A DNA stretch of 64,000 nucleotides. It comes from Thalassolituus sp. UBA674 (GTDB taxonomy: Bacteria; Pseudomonadota; Gammaproteobacteria; Pseudomonadales; Oceanobacteraceae). Position 1 is the stretch's first letter; every line of letters starts with the position of its first letter. The notes beneath the pieces are model-generated. The model did no database searches. It saw only the letters and a program-made list of their open reading frames with translations, and was not told the origin of the DNA. Below, one piece after another: positions 49,577 to 56,776 of the stretch. Where the stretch lies: contig DBNK01000014.1 of the NCBI GenBank assembly GCA_002298335.1, positions 46,715 to 110,714 of the forward strand, given 5' to 3'. A program made the position numbers and the translations under genes.

Positions 49577-49718
49577 GGTAACGGCTGCTCTCTCAAGTAT
49601 CAGGCAAGGCATTGTAACGGCAGACCCGCCGCCAGAGTATCGTCAGGGCAGAATTCTTTATTTCAACAGACAGATTCTTTAACCTGATCGCACTGCCCGG
49701 ATTACACGAAGAGTGACT

Positions 49719-50039
49719 ATGGCCAATACCGAGACTCAGGAACGCTTCCGCAGTTTTGCGGAGTTCTACCCTTACTACCTGTCTGAGCATCAGCATCCGG
49801 TCTGCCGCGGCCTGCACTACACCGGCTCATCGCTGGCACTGCTGATCGCCGCGTATGCTTTATTATCCGGTCATCTGTCGTGGCTGCTGGCGGCTCTGAT
49901 CTGTGGGTATGGCTTTGCCTGGATCGGACATTTTTTCGTTGAGCACAACCGTCCGGCGACCTTCCGCTACCCGCTGTGGAGCTTTTTTGGCGACTGGGTG
50001 ATGCTGAAAGACTTCATTTTGCGCCGCAAACGCACCTAA
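49719..50039 (+). CDS. DUF962/Mpo1-like membrane protein
   Basis: This 106-residue protein matches Mpo1/YGL010w-like proteins (DUF962): FAEFYPYYLSEHQHP, then a histidine in GLHYTGSSLALLIAAY, and a second pair in GHFFVEHNRPATFRYPLWSFFGDWVML. Yeast Mpo1 is an iron dioxygenase for 2-hydroxy fatty acids; the conserved histidines are present, but activity here is inference. ATG 49719 has GAAGAG five bases upstream; GTG 49713 is also in frame. Confidence 0.85.
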   Translation: MANTETQERFRSFAEFYPYYLSEHQHPVCRGLHYTGSSLALLIAAYALLSGHLSWLLAALICGYGFAWIGHFFVEHNRPATFRYPLWSFFGDWVMLKDFILRRKRT

Positions 50040-50149
50040 GGCGCCAGACTGAGGCTATTTAAGCCAGATATACGCCATTCGTGTTCCCATAGTGGAATTG
50101 TTCCGCTAGGCTATACAGCAATGTCATTTTACGACAATCGTGGCGAACT

Positions 50150-50977
50150 ATGCATAGAGTCTGGCTGGTCCTGCTGTTTCTTTCCTGCCCTGTTGTCTCA
50201 CTGGCTGACACAGTGACCCTTCGTGCCGACGAATGGTACCCCAACAACGGTGATCCGGATGCCGAACGTCCGGGCTACATGATTGAGCTTGCCCAGACCA
50301 TCTGGGGCACAGCCGGTTATGACGTTGACTACCGCCTGATGCCCTGGGAACGGGCACTGGAAGCCACGCGTCAGGGCAACATCGACTGTGTCGTCGGTGT
50401 CACGCCGGATGAAGCGCCTGATTTTATCTTCCCGGAAGAGGCGCAGGGCTCTTCAGAACCCCATATGTACACCGAAAAATCTTCGGTCTGGAACTATCAG
50501 GGAATTGAGTCCCTCAAAGACGTCCGGCTGGGGGTCATCGGTGGCTATGCCTACGATATGGGAGAGCTCGACGCTTACATCGCGGAGCAGCAGGAAATGA
50601 CCTCTGGCCGGATACAGATAATGAAGGGGAACAGTGCTCTGGAGCAGAACATCCGCAAACTCCTGTCCGGGCGGATTGATGTTCTGGCGGAATCCCCGTC
50701 TGTGATGGCAACCAAGATGGCTGAAATGGGCCTCAATGATCAGATCCGTGATGCCGGCTCCATCGGGAATCCGGTGCTGATTTACATCGGTTGTACGCCG
50801 ACAACAGCACGCTCGCTGGAACTGACACGTCTGCTCAGTGCCGGCATCCGCGAGATGCGTGATAACGGCCGGCTTGAATCACTGCTGCTGCAGTACAACC
50901 TCACAGACTGGTACCGCGCACCGCCTGAGTCCGGCAACAGCCAGACAGAAGGTTCACCACCAGAGACTGCCGAATAA
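50150..50977 (+). CDS. Periplasmic solute-binding protein (family 3-like)
   Basis: This 275-residue protein has a signal peptide (about 1-19, VWLVLLFLSCPVVSLA) and a two-lobe type-2 periplasmic-binding fold: RADEWYPNNGDP, GYMIELAQTIW, YRLMPWERALEATRQGNIDCVVGV near 65-88, and SLKDVRLGVIGGYAY. This group of stand-alone proteins resembles amino-acid-binding ABC components, but no permease or ATPase is next to it, so a sensing role is also possible. Ligand unknown. Confidence 0.85.
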   Translation: MHRVWLVLLFLSCPVVSLADTVTLRADEWYPNNGDPDAERPGYMIELAQTIWGTAGYDVDYRLMPWERALEATRQGNIDCVVGVTPDEAPDFIFPEEAQGSSEPHMYTEKSSVWNYQGIESLKDVRLGVIGGYAYDMGELDAYIAEQQEMTSGRIQIMKGNSALEQNIRKLLSGRIDVLAESPSVMATKMAEMGLNDQIRDAGSIGNPVLIYIGCTPTTARSLELTRLLSAGIREMRDNGRLESLLLQYNLTDWYRAPPESGNSQTEGSPPETAE

Positions 50978-51107
50978 CGCAGATCTCCCGGTGGCTGTGG
51001 CCGCTGAAGTTGCACCACCTCCCTCCTGACATTATCCTGCGCATCATCCGAAGGCCGGGCTGTTTATCCGTGCAGGCCCGGATACTGATCATGACACCGA
51101 GGATTTT

Positions 51108-51896
51108 ATGAAAAAACGTAACCTGTTGCTGGCATCCATGATGCTGACGCCACTAGCCGCTTTTGCAGCCGACGAAGAGACCGCAAACCCGGAGGAAGCC
51201 GGAGCAGAGTGTGTATGTGCGCCTGTTGAAGAAGAAGCTGAAGAAGATACCGGCCCATGGAGCGGCTCGGCCGAACTGGGCACCATTTTTACATCCGGTA
51301 ATACCGAAACCCAGACCATCAACGCCAACTTCGCTGCACTGCGCACCGGTGAACTGTGGCAGAACACCTACCGTCTGAGCGCGTTGAAGACCGAAGATGA
51401 CGGTGAAACCACCGCAGAAAAATACACGGCTTTCGCCCAGTTTGACCGCACTCTGACGGAACGCTCATACATGGCGATCGTTGCCAGCCAGGAGCGCGAC
51501 CGTTTCAGCGGTTACCGCTACCAGACATCCGCTTCAATAAACTATGGTTACCGCATCATCATGCAGGACGACATGTCACTGGATGCTGAGGTCGGTCCGG
51601 GTTTCCAGCGTGACAAAATCGATGGTACCGATGAGATTGTTGAAGGGGCCATCGCCCGTGCCGCACTGAACTTCGACTGGACCATCGCCGAGGGCGTGCA
51701 GTTCATGGAGTACTTCAGTGTCGAAGCCGGTGAAGACAACACCATTTACCGTTCTGAAACCGGCCTGCTGAACCAGATCAGCGGCCGTCTGGCGAGCAAG
51801 ATCACCTATAAGATCAAGCACCAGGATACGGTACCGGATGAAGAAACTGAAAAGACCGATACCGAACTGGGTATCACTCTGGTTTACACCTTCTGA
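51108..51896 (+). CDS. DUF481 outer-membrane protein (YdiY-like)
   Basis: This 262-residue protein has a signal peptide (about 1-19), an acidic cysteine-containing segment (EEAGAECVCAPVEEEAEED) at about 26-46, then a beta-barrel of the DUF481 type with WSGSAELGTIFTSGNTETQTINA at its start. It ends LGITLVYTF with the terminal Phe expected for BAM-dependent barrels. AGGAT lies upstream of the ATG. Function is unknown; relatives include salt-induced outer-membrane proteins. A bidirectional terminator follows. Confidence 0.88.
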   Translation: MKKRNLLLASMMLTPLAAFAADEETANPEEAGAECVCAPVEEEAEEDTGPWSGSAELGTIFTSGNTETQTINANFAALRTGELWQNTYRLSALKTEDDGETTAEKYTAFAQFDRTLTERSYMAIVASQERDRFSGYRYQTSASINYGYRIIMQDDMSLDAEVGPGFQRDKIDGTDEIVEGAIARAALNFDWTIAEGVQFMEYFSVEAGEDNTIYRSETGLLNQISGRLASKITYKIKHQDTVPDEETEKTDTELGITLVYTF

Positions 51897-51911
51897 GATG
51901 TGACCTGAGAT

Positions 51912-51940
51912 AAAAAAACCTGCCAATGGCAGGTTTTTTT
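51912..51940. terminator. Bidirectional terminator between convergent genes
   Basis: AAAAAAACCTGCC and GGCAGGTTTTTTT form a long stem with an AAT loop, flanked by A and T tracts. It lies 15 bases after the DUF481 gene and 19 bases from the end of the minus-strand Spy-like gene. Confidence 0.9.
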
Positions 51941-51958
51941 TGAGCTCAGAAATACTGA

Positions 51959-52696
51959 CTATTCCACTTCCGGCGGTATGGCGGGCACCGGATCTCCCGG
52001 GCTCATCATCTCCGGAGGTAACTCCGCAGCCCCCGGGTCAGTGCCGGGAGGTGGTGGAGCCAGAGGTGGAGGTGCCACAGGGCGCCCGCCATTACTGGCC
52101 GTTGACGTCTGACCACCGTGGCCTTTCAGCATCTCCATCGTGTGATGCTGCCACTTGGCCCGCTGACGCTCGCGCATGGCTTCCAGATCGCTCAACTGCT
52201 CTTCCGTCAGTACCTGATGCAGCTTCTGATCGAAGGCCTCACGGAAGTTATCCCACTGCTCTTTATCCATAGGCCAGTTAGCCTGTTGCGCCAGAATGGT
52301 CTGCTTGAGCTCGCGTTTCTGCTCGGGTTCCAGATCCAATGCCCGGGCCAGTAAGCCCAGGTTGCGTAACTGCAGCTTTTTCTGCTGATCTTCCATCTGT
52401 TTATGGGCCAGCTCACGCTGCTCTTCGGTCAGCACAGCGCGGATTTCCTCGCGCATGCGGTCAAATTCGTTTTTACGGGCCTCGACATCAGACGCATCCA
52501 TATCATGGATCTGTTTGCGGAATGCATTTTCAATACGGCGGATGTCCTGCTGCTGCTCTTCGGTCAGCTGCAGAGACTCCTCCCAGTTCATCTTGCGGTA
52601 ACGCTCTTCATCAGCCTGCACGCTGGTTGCGGCCAATGTCGTTATGCAGATCACTGCTGCCGGGAACAGCTTTAGCAAGCGATATCTGCCCTGCAT
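51959..52696 (-). CDS. Spy/CpxP-like periplasmic LTxxQ protein with proline-rich tail
   Basis: This 245-residue protein has a signal peptide (about 1-28) followed by a helical region carrying LTEEQ motifs at several places (SLQLTEEQQQD, AVLTEEQREL, VLTEEQLSDL), the hallmark of periplasmic chaperone/metal-sensor proteins of the Spy/CpxP/ZraP group. The last 50 residues are Pro/Gly-rich (PPPLAPPPPGTDPG). It starts at 52696, with AGGAG six bases upstream. It probably acts in envelope stress protection; divergent from smrA. Confidence 0.75.
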   Translation of the reverse strand: MQGRYRLLKLFPAAVICITTLAATSVQADEERYRKMNWEESLQLTEEQQQDIRRIENAFRKQIHDMDASDVEARKNEFDRMREEIRAVLTEEQRELAHKQMEDQQKKLQLRNLGLLARALDLEPEQKRELKQTILAQQANWPMDKEQWDNFREAFDQKLHQVLTEEQLSDLEAMRERQRAKWQHHTMEMLKGHGGQTSTASNGGRPVAPPPLAPPPPGTDPGAAELPPEMMSPGDPVPAIPPEVE

Positions 52697-52813
52697 TTGT
52701 AACTCCTGAACACTGCTGTGGCACAATCGTTATACTAGCGACTGTGCCGGAAATTTGTGTCCGGCATTGCAAAGATTTGTCACAACTGAAACCACCGTCA
52801 GAACGGAACCGCC

Positions 52814-53398
52814 ATGGCCGATGAAAACGAACTCTTCCTGAAAGAAATGGAAGGGGTACGCCGAATTTCAGTCACCGAACGGGAAGCGCTGGTGAAAGAT
52901 ACAGGTACAGGCGGCAATCAGGCGGAAAGACGCCGTGCCGCACTGGAAAACAAGCCAGTAACTGATCCTAACAGCCTGCGCAGCAGCGAGGTTCCCCGGG
53001 TAGGACCTCACGATGTCATCGGTTTCAAACGTCCCGGGATTCAGGATGGCGTATTCCGCAAACTGCGCCTGGGCAAATACGAAACCGAGGCACGCCTCGA
53101 CCTGCACCGGCGTACCGTGGAAGAAGCCCGGCGCGAAGTCTACCGCTTTGTGCGCGACTGCATTGAAGCCGACATCCGCAGTGTTCTCATGATGCCCGGT
53201 AAAGGTGACCGCAACACCAAAGACCCGGCGGTACTTAAGAGCTATCTGGCGTTCTGGCTGGAAGAGCTGGAGGACGTACAGGCCTATCATACGGCGCAGC
53301 CGCATCACGGCGGCAGCGGCGCGTTTTATGTATTGCTGAAAAAGAGTGAGAGGAAGAAGCAGCTGGCGCGGGAGAAGTTCAGCAAGGGTAGGTTGTAA
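52814..53398 (+). CDS. smrA: Smr-domain protein (SmrA-like)
   Basis: This 194-residue protein has an N-terminal region with DVIGFKRPGIQDGVFRKLR and the Smr domain at about 93-185: LDLHRRTVEEARREVYRFV and MMPGKGDRNTKDPAVLKSYLAFWLEEL. The Smr loop usually reads HGKG or TGRG; here it is PGKG. Smr proteins are small nucleases or nicking enzymes linked with mismatch repair and ribosome rescue. It stands as a single gene, divergent from the Spy-like gene. Confidence 0.88.
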   Translation: MADENELFLKEMEGVRRISVTEREALVKDTGTGGNQAERRRAALENKPVTDPNSLRSSEVPRVGPHDVIGFKRPGIQDGVFRKLRLGKYETEARLDLHRRTVEEARREVYRFVRDCIEADIRSVLMMPGKGDRNTKDPAVLKSYLAFWLEELEDVQAYHTAQPHHGGSGAFYVLLKKSERKKQLAREKFSKGRL

Positions 53399-53495
53399 CT
53401 TCATTAACTCTGAAGTGTTTTACAGAACGGTTCCGCGTCATCTGAGCTTTTCTGTTTAGTTAACCGCTCTCGCGTCACGGATTTCCTTTTCGTCT

Positions 53496-53640
53496 GCTGC
53501 GAGCCAAGAAGGACAAAAACGAACAGGCAGGAGAAACAGGATGTTTGACGGGGACGCCTAGTCGGGGACACCTGGTCGGGGACGCCTAGTCAGGGATGCT
53601 GAGTGTGGGGGCGCCCAGCCAGGACGCCGAATCATCCCGG
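53496..53640. repeat. Dispersed intergenic repeat with 14-bp tandem units
   Basis: The left part (CTGCTGCGAGCCA, CAAAAACGAACAGG, CAGGATGTT) repeats blocks seen in inverted orientation at about 1990-2075. Between 53547 and 53617 are about five tandem units near GTCGGGGACGCCTA (14-15 bases each, diverging to the right). The end, ACGCCGAATC, again matches the other copy. No coding function is seen across 53399-53713. Confidence 0.6.
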
Positions 53641-53713
53641 GGCCGGCCCACCGGATAAGATTCTCCGGGAAAAGAACATCACCTGCTTCAGCATAATCTT
53701 CTGGTTTTTGAAT

Positions 53714-54439
53714 TTAATCACGAACTTCAGTTAATTGCTGATCCAGCTCATCCAGCTTCTGCGCCATCGCCAGCTGCACCTCGGCCGCCAGCCGGCGTGC
53801 GTCTTTGCGGTTAAGCCCTTCCACAGATACTGGCGGCAGGTATTCCACACAGATATCCCCGGCATGCAGCCGGTTGAGATCAATATTCAGGTGGGTGCTG
53901 CTGAACACCAGAGGGATAACCGGCAGCCCGGCTTCGATCGCCAGAGTAAAGGCCCCGTGCTTGAAGGGTAACAGGCCCTGACCGCGGGAGCGGGTGCCTT
54001 CAGGAAAGATAAACACCGAACAGCCTTTGCGCCGCACGGTTGCCGCGGCTTCGCTGAGGGCTTCGTAGGCTTTGCGCTTATCGCCGCGGTTGATAAAGAC
54101 ATTGCCTGCCAGCCAGAACAGCTGACCAAACAGGGGGATGTACATCAGGCTGTGCTTGCCGAGAAACGCCAGATTACGCGGCAGCATCGGGCCATAGAGA
54201 AACATGTCCAGCGAATCCTGATGATTGCACACATACACCGCCTGAGCGTCGTACCCCAGCGGCGGCTCATTGTTCATGTGCCAGCGGATGCCCAGAGGGT
54301 AATGGGAGAAAGCAAAGAGGCGTGCGCACCAGTAGCTGTTATCGCGGTGGAACGGCCGGATCAGGCACAGCAGCAGACCGAGCAGACAGCCCAGAATAAA
54401 AATCACTGACAGTGCGCCAATCCGCAGTACGGCAAGCAT
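53714..54439 (-). CDS. plsC: 1-acyl-sn-glycerol-3-phosphate acyltransferase (PlsC family)
   Basis: This 241-residue membrane protein adds an acyl chain to lysophosphatidic acid in phospholipid synthesis. It has an N-terminal membrane helix (IGALSVIFILGCLLGLLLCL), the H-x4-D motif in VCNHQDSLDM near 72-80, FINRGDKRKA, and the FPEGTRSRG motif near 147-155. It lies 30 bases after ilvA on the same strand and may be co-transcribed. More than one PlsC paralogue is common in gammaproteobacteria, so the symbol is approximate. Confidence 0.9.
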   Translation of the reverse strand: MLAVLRIGALSVIFILGCLLGLLLCLIRPFHRDNSYWCARLFAFSHYPLGIRWHMNNEPPLGYDAQAVYVCNHQDSLDMFLYGPMLPRNLAFLGKHSLMYIPLFGQLFWLAGNVFINRGDKRKAYEALSEAAATVRRKGCSVFIFPEGTRSRGQGLLPFKHGAFTLAIEAGLPVIPLVFSSTHLNIDLNRLHAGDICVEYLPPVSVEGLNRKDARRLAAEVQLAMAQKLDELDQQLTEVRD

Positions 54440-54469
54440 GGTTAATCCAACACCGGTGCTGACAGGCGC

Positions 54470-55987
54470 TTAACGCAGAAAACTGCGGTAGGCGGCGTTA
54501 TCGGTTTCATCCCAGTAACGATAGCCCAGTTCTTCCAGATACCCCTGAAACTGCGCGCGTTTGTCATCCGGAATCTGCAGGCCCACCAGCACCCGGCCGT
54601 AGGCAGCACCGTGGTTGCGGTAATGGAACAGCGAAATATTGAAGCGCTTGCCCAGTTTGCGCAGGAAGTTCAGCAACGCACCCGGACGCTCCGGATACTC
54701 AAAACGGTACACACGTTCATCGGTCACAATATCCGGCGCATGCCCGCCTACCATATGTCGCACATGGTACTTGGCAATTTCATCGTCGGTGATGTCCAGC
54801 ACGTTGTAGTTATCGTCGCGCAGTTCCTGCAGCAGGGCTTCACGGGCACCGGCTTCTGGCCCGACTTTCACGCCGACGTAAATCTGCGCCTGATCCGCCC
54901 GCGAATAGCGGTAGTTGAATTCAGTGATCGGACGACGGCCCAGCAGTGAGCAGAAGCGCTGGAAACTGCCCGGCTCTTCCGGGATGCTGACCGCCAGAAT
55001 GATTTCCCGGCCTTCACCGATCTCGGCCACTTCCGAGATATAACGCAGGCGGTCGAAATTCACATTGGCGCCACTGAGGATGGCCACCAGATGTTTGTCC
55101 GTACACTGTTCGCGTTCGATGTATTTTTTGATACCGGCGACGGCCAGAGCCCCGGAAGGCTCTGAGATGGCCCGGGTATCGTCAAAGGTGTCTTTGATCG
55201 CGGCGCAGATTTCATCCGGCGTACAGGTGATGACATCATCGACATGATCCTTACAGACCTTCCAGGTGTGCTGGCCGATCTGGGCCACAGCCACACCGTC
55301 GGCGAAAATGCCGACTTCGGCCAGTTTCACCCGTTTACCGGCTTTCATCGCCGCAGCCAGACAGGCTGATTCTGTGCTCTCCACACCAATGACTTTGACG
55401 TCCGGTGCAATCGACTTGATGTAGGCTGCCATACCGGCGATCAGACCACCGCCGCCCACGGGAATAAACACCGCATAAGGCTGATCACTCATCTGCTTGA
55501 GGATTTCCACCGCGATGGTGCCCTGTCCGGCAATGGTGTCCGGGTCATCATAGGGGTGGATATAGGTGTAGCCTTTCTCTTCCACCAGCTTCTGCGAATG
55601 GACGAACGCATCATCAAACGCATCGCCGTGCAGAATCACCCGGGCACCCCAGGACTTCACCGAGCGGACCTTGATATCCGGCGTGGTACGCGGCATGACG
55701 ATCACGGCTTTGATGCCGAGTTTCTGCGCCGCCAGCGCCAGCCCCTGCGCATGATTGCCCGCTGAGGCGGCGATCACACCACAGGCTTTTTCTTCATCGG
55801 TGAGCTGCATCACCTTGTTGTAGGCACCACGGATCTTGAACGAATACACCGGCTGTTTGTCTTCACGTTTCAGCCAGATCTGATTGCCCAGACGTTCACT
55901 GAGGAAAGTCGCCTGATGCAGAGGGGTTTCCTGAGCCACGTCGTACACCTGCGCAGCAAGGATTCGTTTCAGGTAATCGTTTAACAT
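54470..55987 (-). CDS. ilvA: IlvA, biosynthetic threonine ammonia-lyase
   Basis: This 505-residue enzyme converts threonine to 2-oxobutanoate, the first step of isoleucine synthesis. The PLP Lys is in VYSFKIRGAYNKV near residue 51-56, the phosphate loop is VGGGGLIAGMAAYIK, and AASAGNHAQGLA binds the cofactor. Two C-terminal ACT-like regulatory domains (about 330-410 and 425-500; AVSIPEEPGSFQRFCSLLG and FEYPERPGALLNFLRKLG) show that it is the isoleucine-inhibited form. It is divergent from rpiA, as in many gammaproteobacteria. Confidence 0.96.
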   Translation of the reverse strand: MLNDYLKRILAAQVYDVAQETPLHQATFLSERLGNQIWLKREDKQPVYSFKIRGAYNKVMQLTDEEKACGVIAASAGNHAQGLALAAQKLGIKAVIVMPRTTPDIKVRSVKSWGARVILHGDAFDDAFVHSQKLVEEKGYTYIHPYDDPDTIAGQGTIAVEILKQMSDQPYAVFIPVGGGGLIAGMAAYIKSIAPDVKVIGVESTESACLAAAMKAGKRVKLAEVGIFADGVAVAQIGQHTWKVCKDHVDDVITCTPDEICAAIKDTFDDTRAISEPSGALAVAGIKKYIEREQCTDKHLVAILSGANVNFDRLRYISEVAEIGEGREIILAVSIPEEPGSFQRFCSLLGRRPITEFNYRYSRADQAQIYVGVKVGPEAGAREALLQELRDDNYNVLDITDDEIAKYHVRHMVGGHAPDIVTDERVYRFEYPERPGALLNFLRKLGKRFNISLFHYRNHGAAYGRVLVGLQIPDDKRAQFQGYLEELGYRYWDETDNAAYRSFLR

Positions 55988-56097
55988 CGGATGTCCAGTA
56001 TGGTGGGTTTACAGCCCCGGTTTCCGCAGAACCAAGGGGCGCATTATATAGCACGAACGCATATAATTCCTTCAGCCTTATAATCCGGAACAGAGAT

Positions 56098-56772
56098 ATG
56101 ACCCAGGATGAACTGAAGCAGGCGACCGGCCAGGCCGCTGCCGACTACATCAGCACACACCTCGACAGCGACAGCATCATCGGTGTTGGCACCGGCTCCA
56201 CCGCCAACTGCTTTATCGATGCCCTTGGCAGAATCAGCCATCTGTTCGATGGCGCGGTAGCCAGCTCTGAAGCCTCGGCAGAGCGCCTGAAGCAACACGG
56301 CATTCCGGTGTACGACCTCAACAGTGTCGGCCAGCTGGAGTTCTATATTGACGGCGCGGATGAGATTAACGACCGTCTGGAAATGATCAAAGGCGGTGGC
56401 GCGGCACTGACGCGTGAAAAAATCGTCGCCGCCTGTTCGCGTAAATTCATCTGCATCGCCGACGCCAGTAAGCTGGTCGGTATGCTGGGTACCTTTCCGC
56501 TGCCGGTGGAAGTGATTCCCATGGCACGCTCCCACGTTGCCCGTGAGCTGGTCAAACTGGGCGGTGACCCGGTCTACCGCGAGGGCGTGGTAACCGATAA
56601 TGGCGGCCACATTCTGGACGTCTACAACCTGAAGATTCAGTCACCGGCCGATCTTGAAACCCGCATCAATCAGATCACCGGAGTGATCACCAACGGTCTG
56701 TTTGCCCTGCGCCCGGCCGATGTGCTGCTGCTCGGCACCAGCGAAGGGGTAAAGACCATCACCGCAGGCTGA
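56098..56772 (+). CDS. rpiA: RpiA, ribose-5-phosphate isomerase A
   Basis: This 224-residue enzyme interconverts ribose-5-phosphate and ribulose-5-phosphate. Motifs: IGVGTGSTANCFIDAL, ASSEASAERLK, YIDGADEINDRLEMIKGGGAALTREKIVA with catalytic Asp and Glu, and DNGGHILDVYN. It is divergent from ilvA with a 110-base gap. A separate RpiB-type gene exists at 14292. Confidence 0.96.
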   Translation: MTQDELKQATGQAAADYISTHLDSDSIIGVGTGSTANCFIDALGRISHLFDGAVASSEASAERLKQHGIPVYDLNSVGQLEFYIDGADEINDRLEMIKGGGAALTREKIVAACSRKFICIADASKLVGMLGTFPLPVEVIPMARSHVARELVKLGGDPVYREGVVTDNGGHILDVYNLKIQSPADLETRINQITGVITNGLFALRPADVLLLGTSEGVKTITAG

Positions 56773-56776
56773 TGCC

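Noticed and set aside
53547..53617. CRISPR array
   Set aside because: Units are 14-15 bases, contiguous without spacers, and no cas genes are near.
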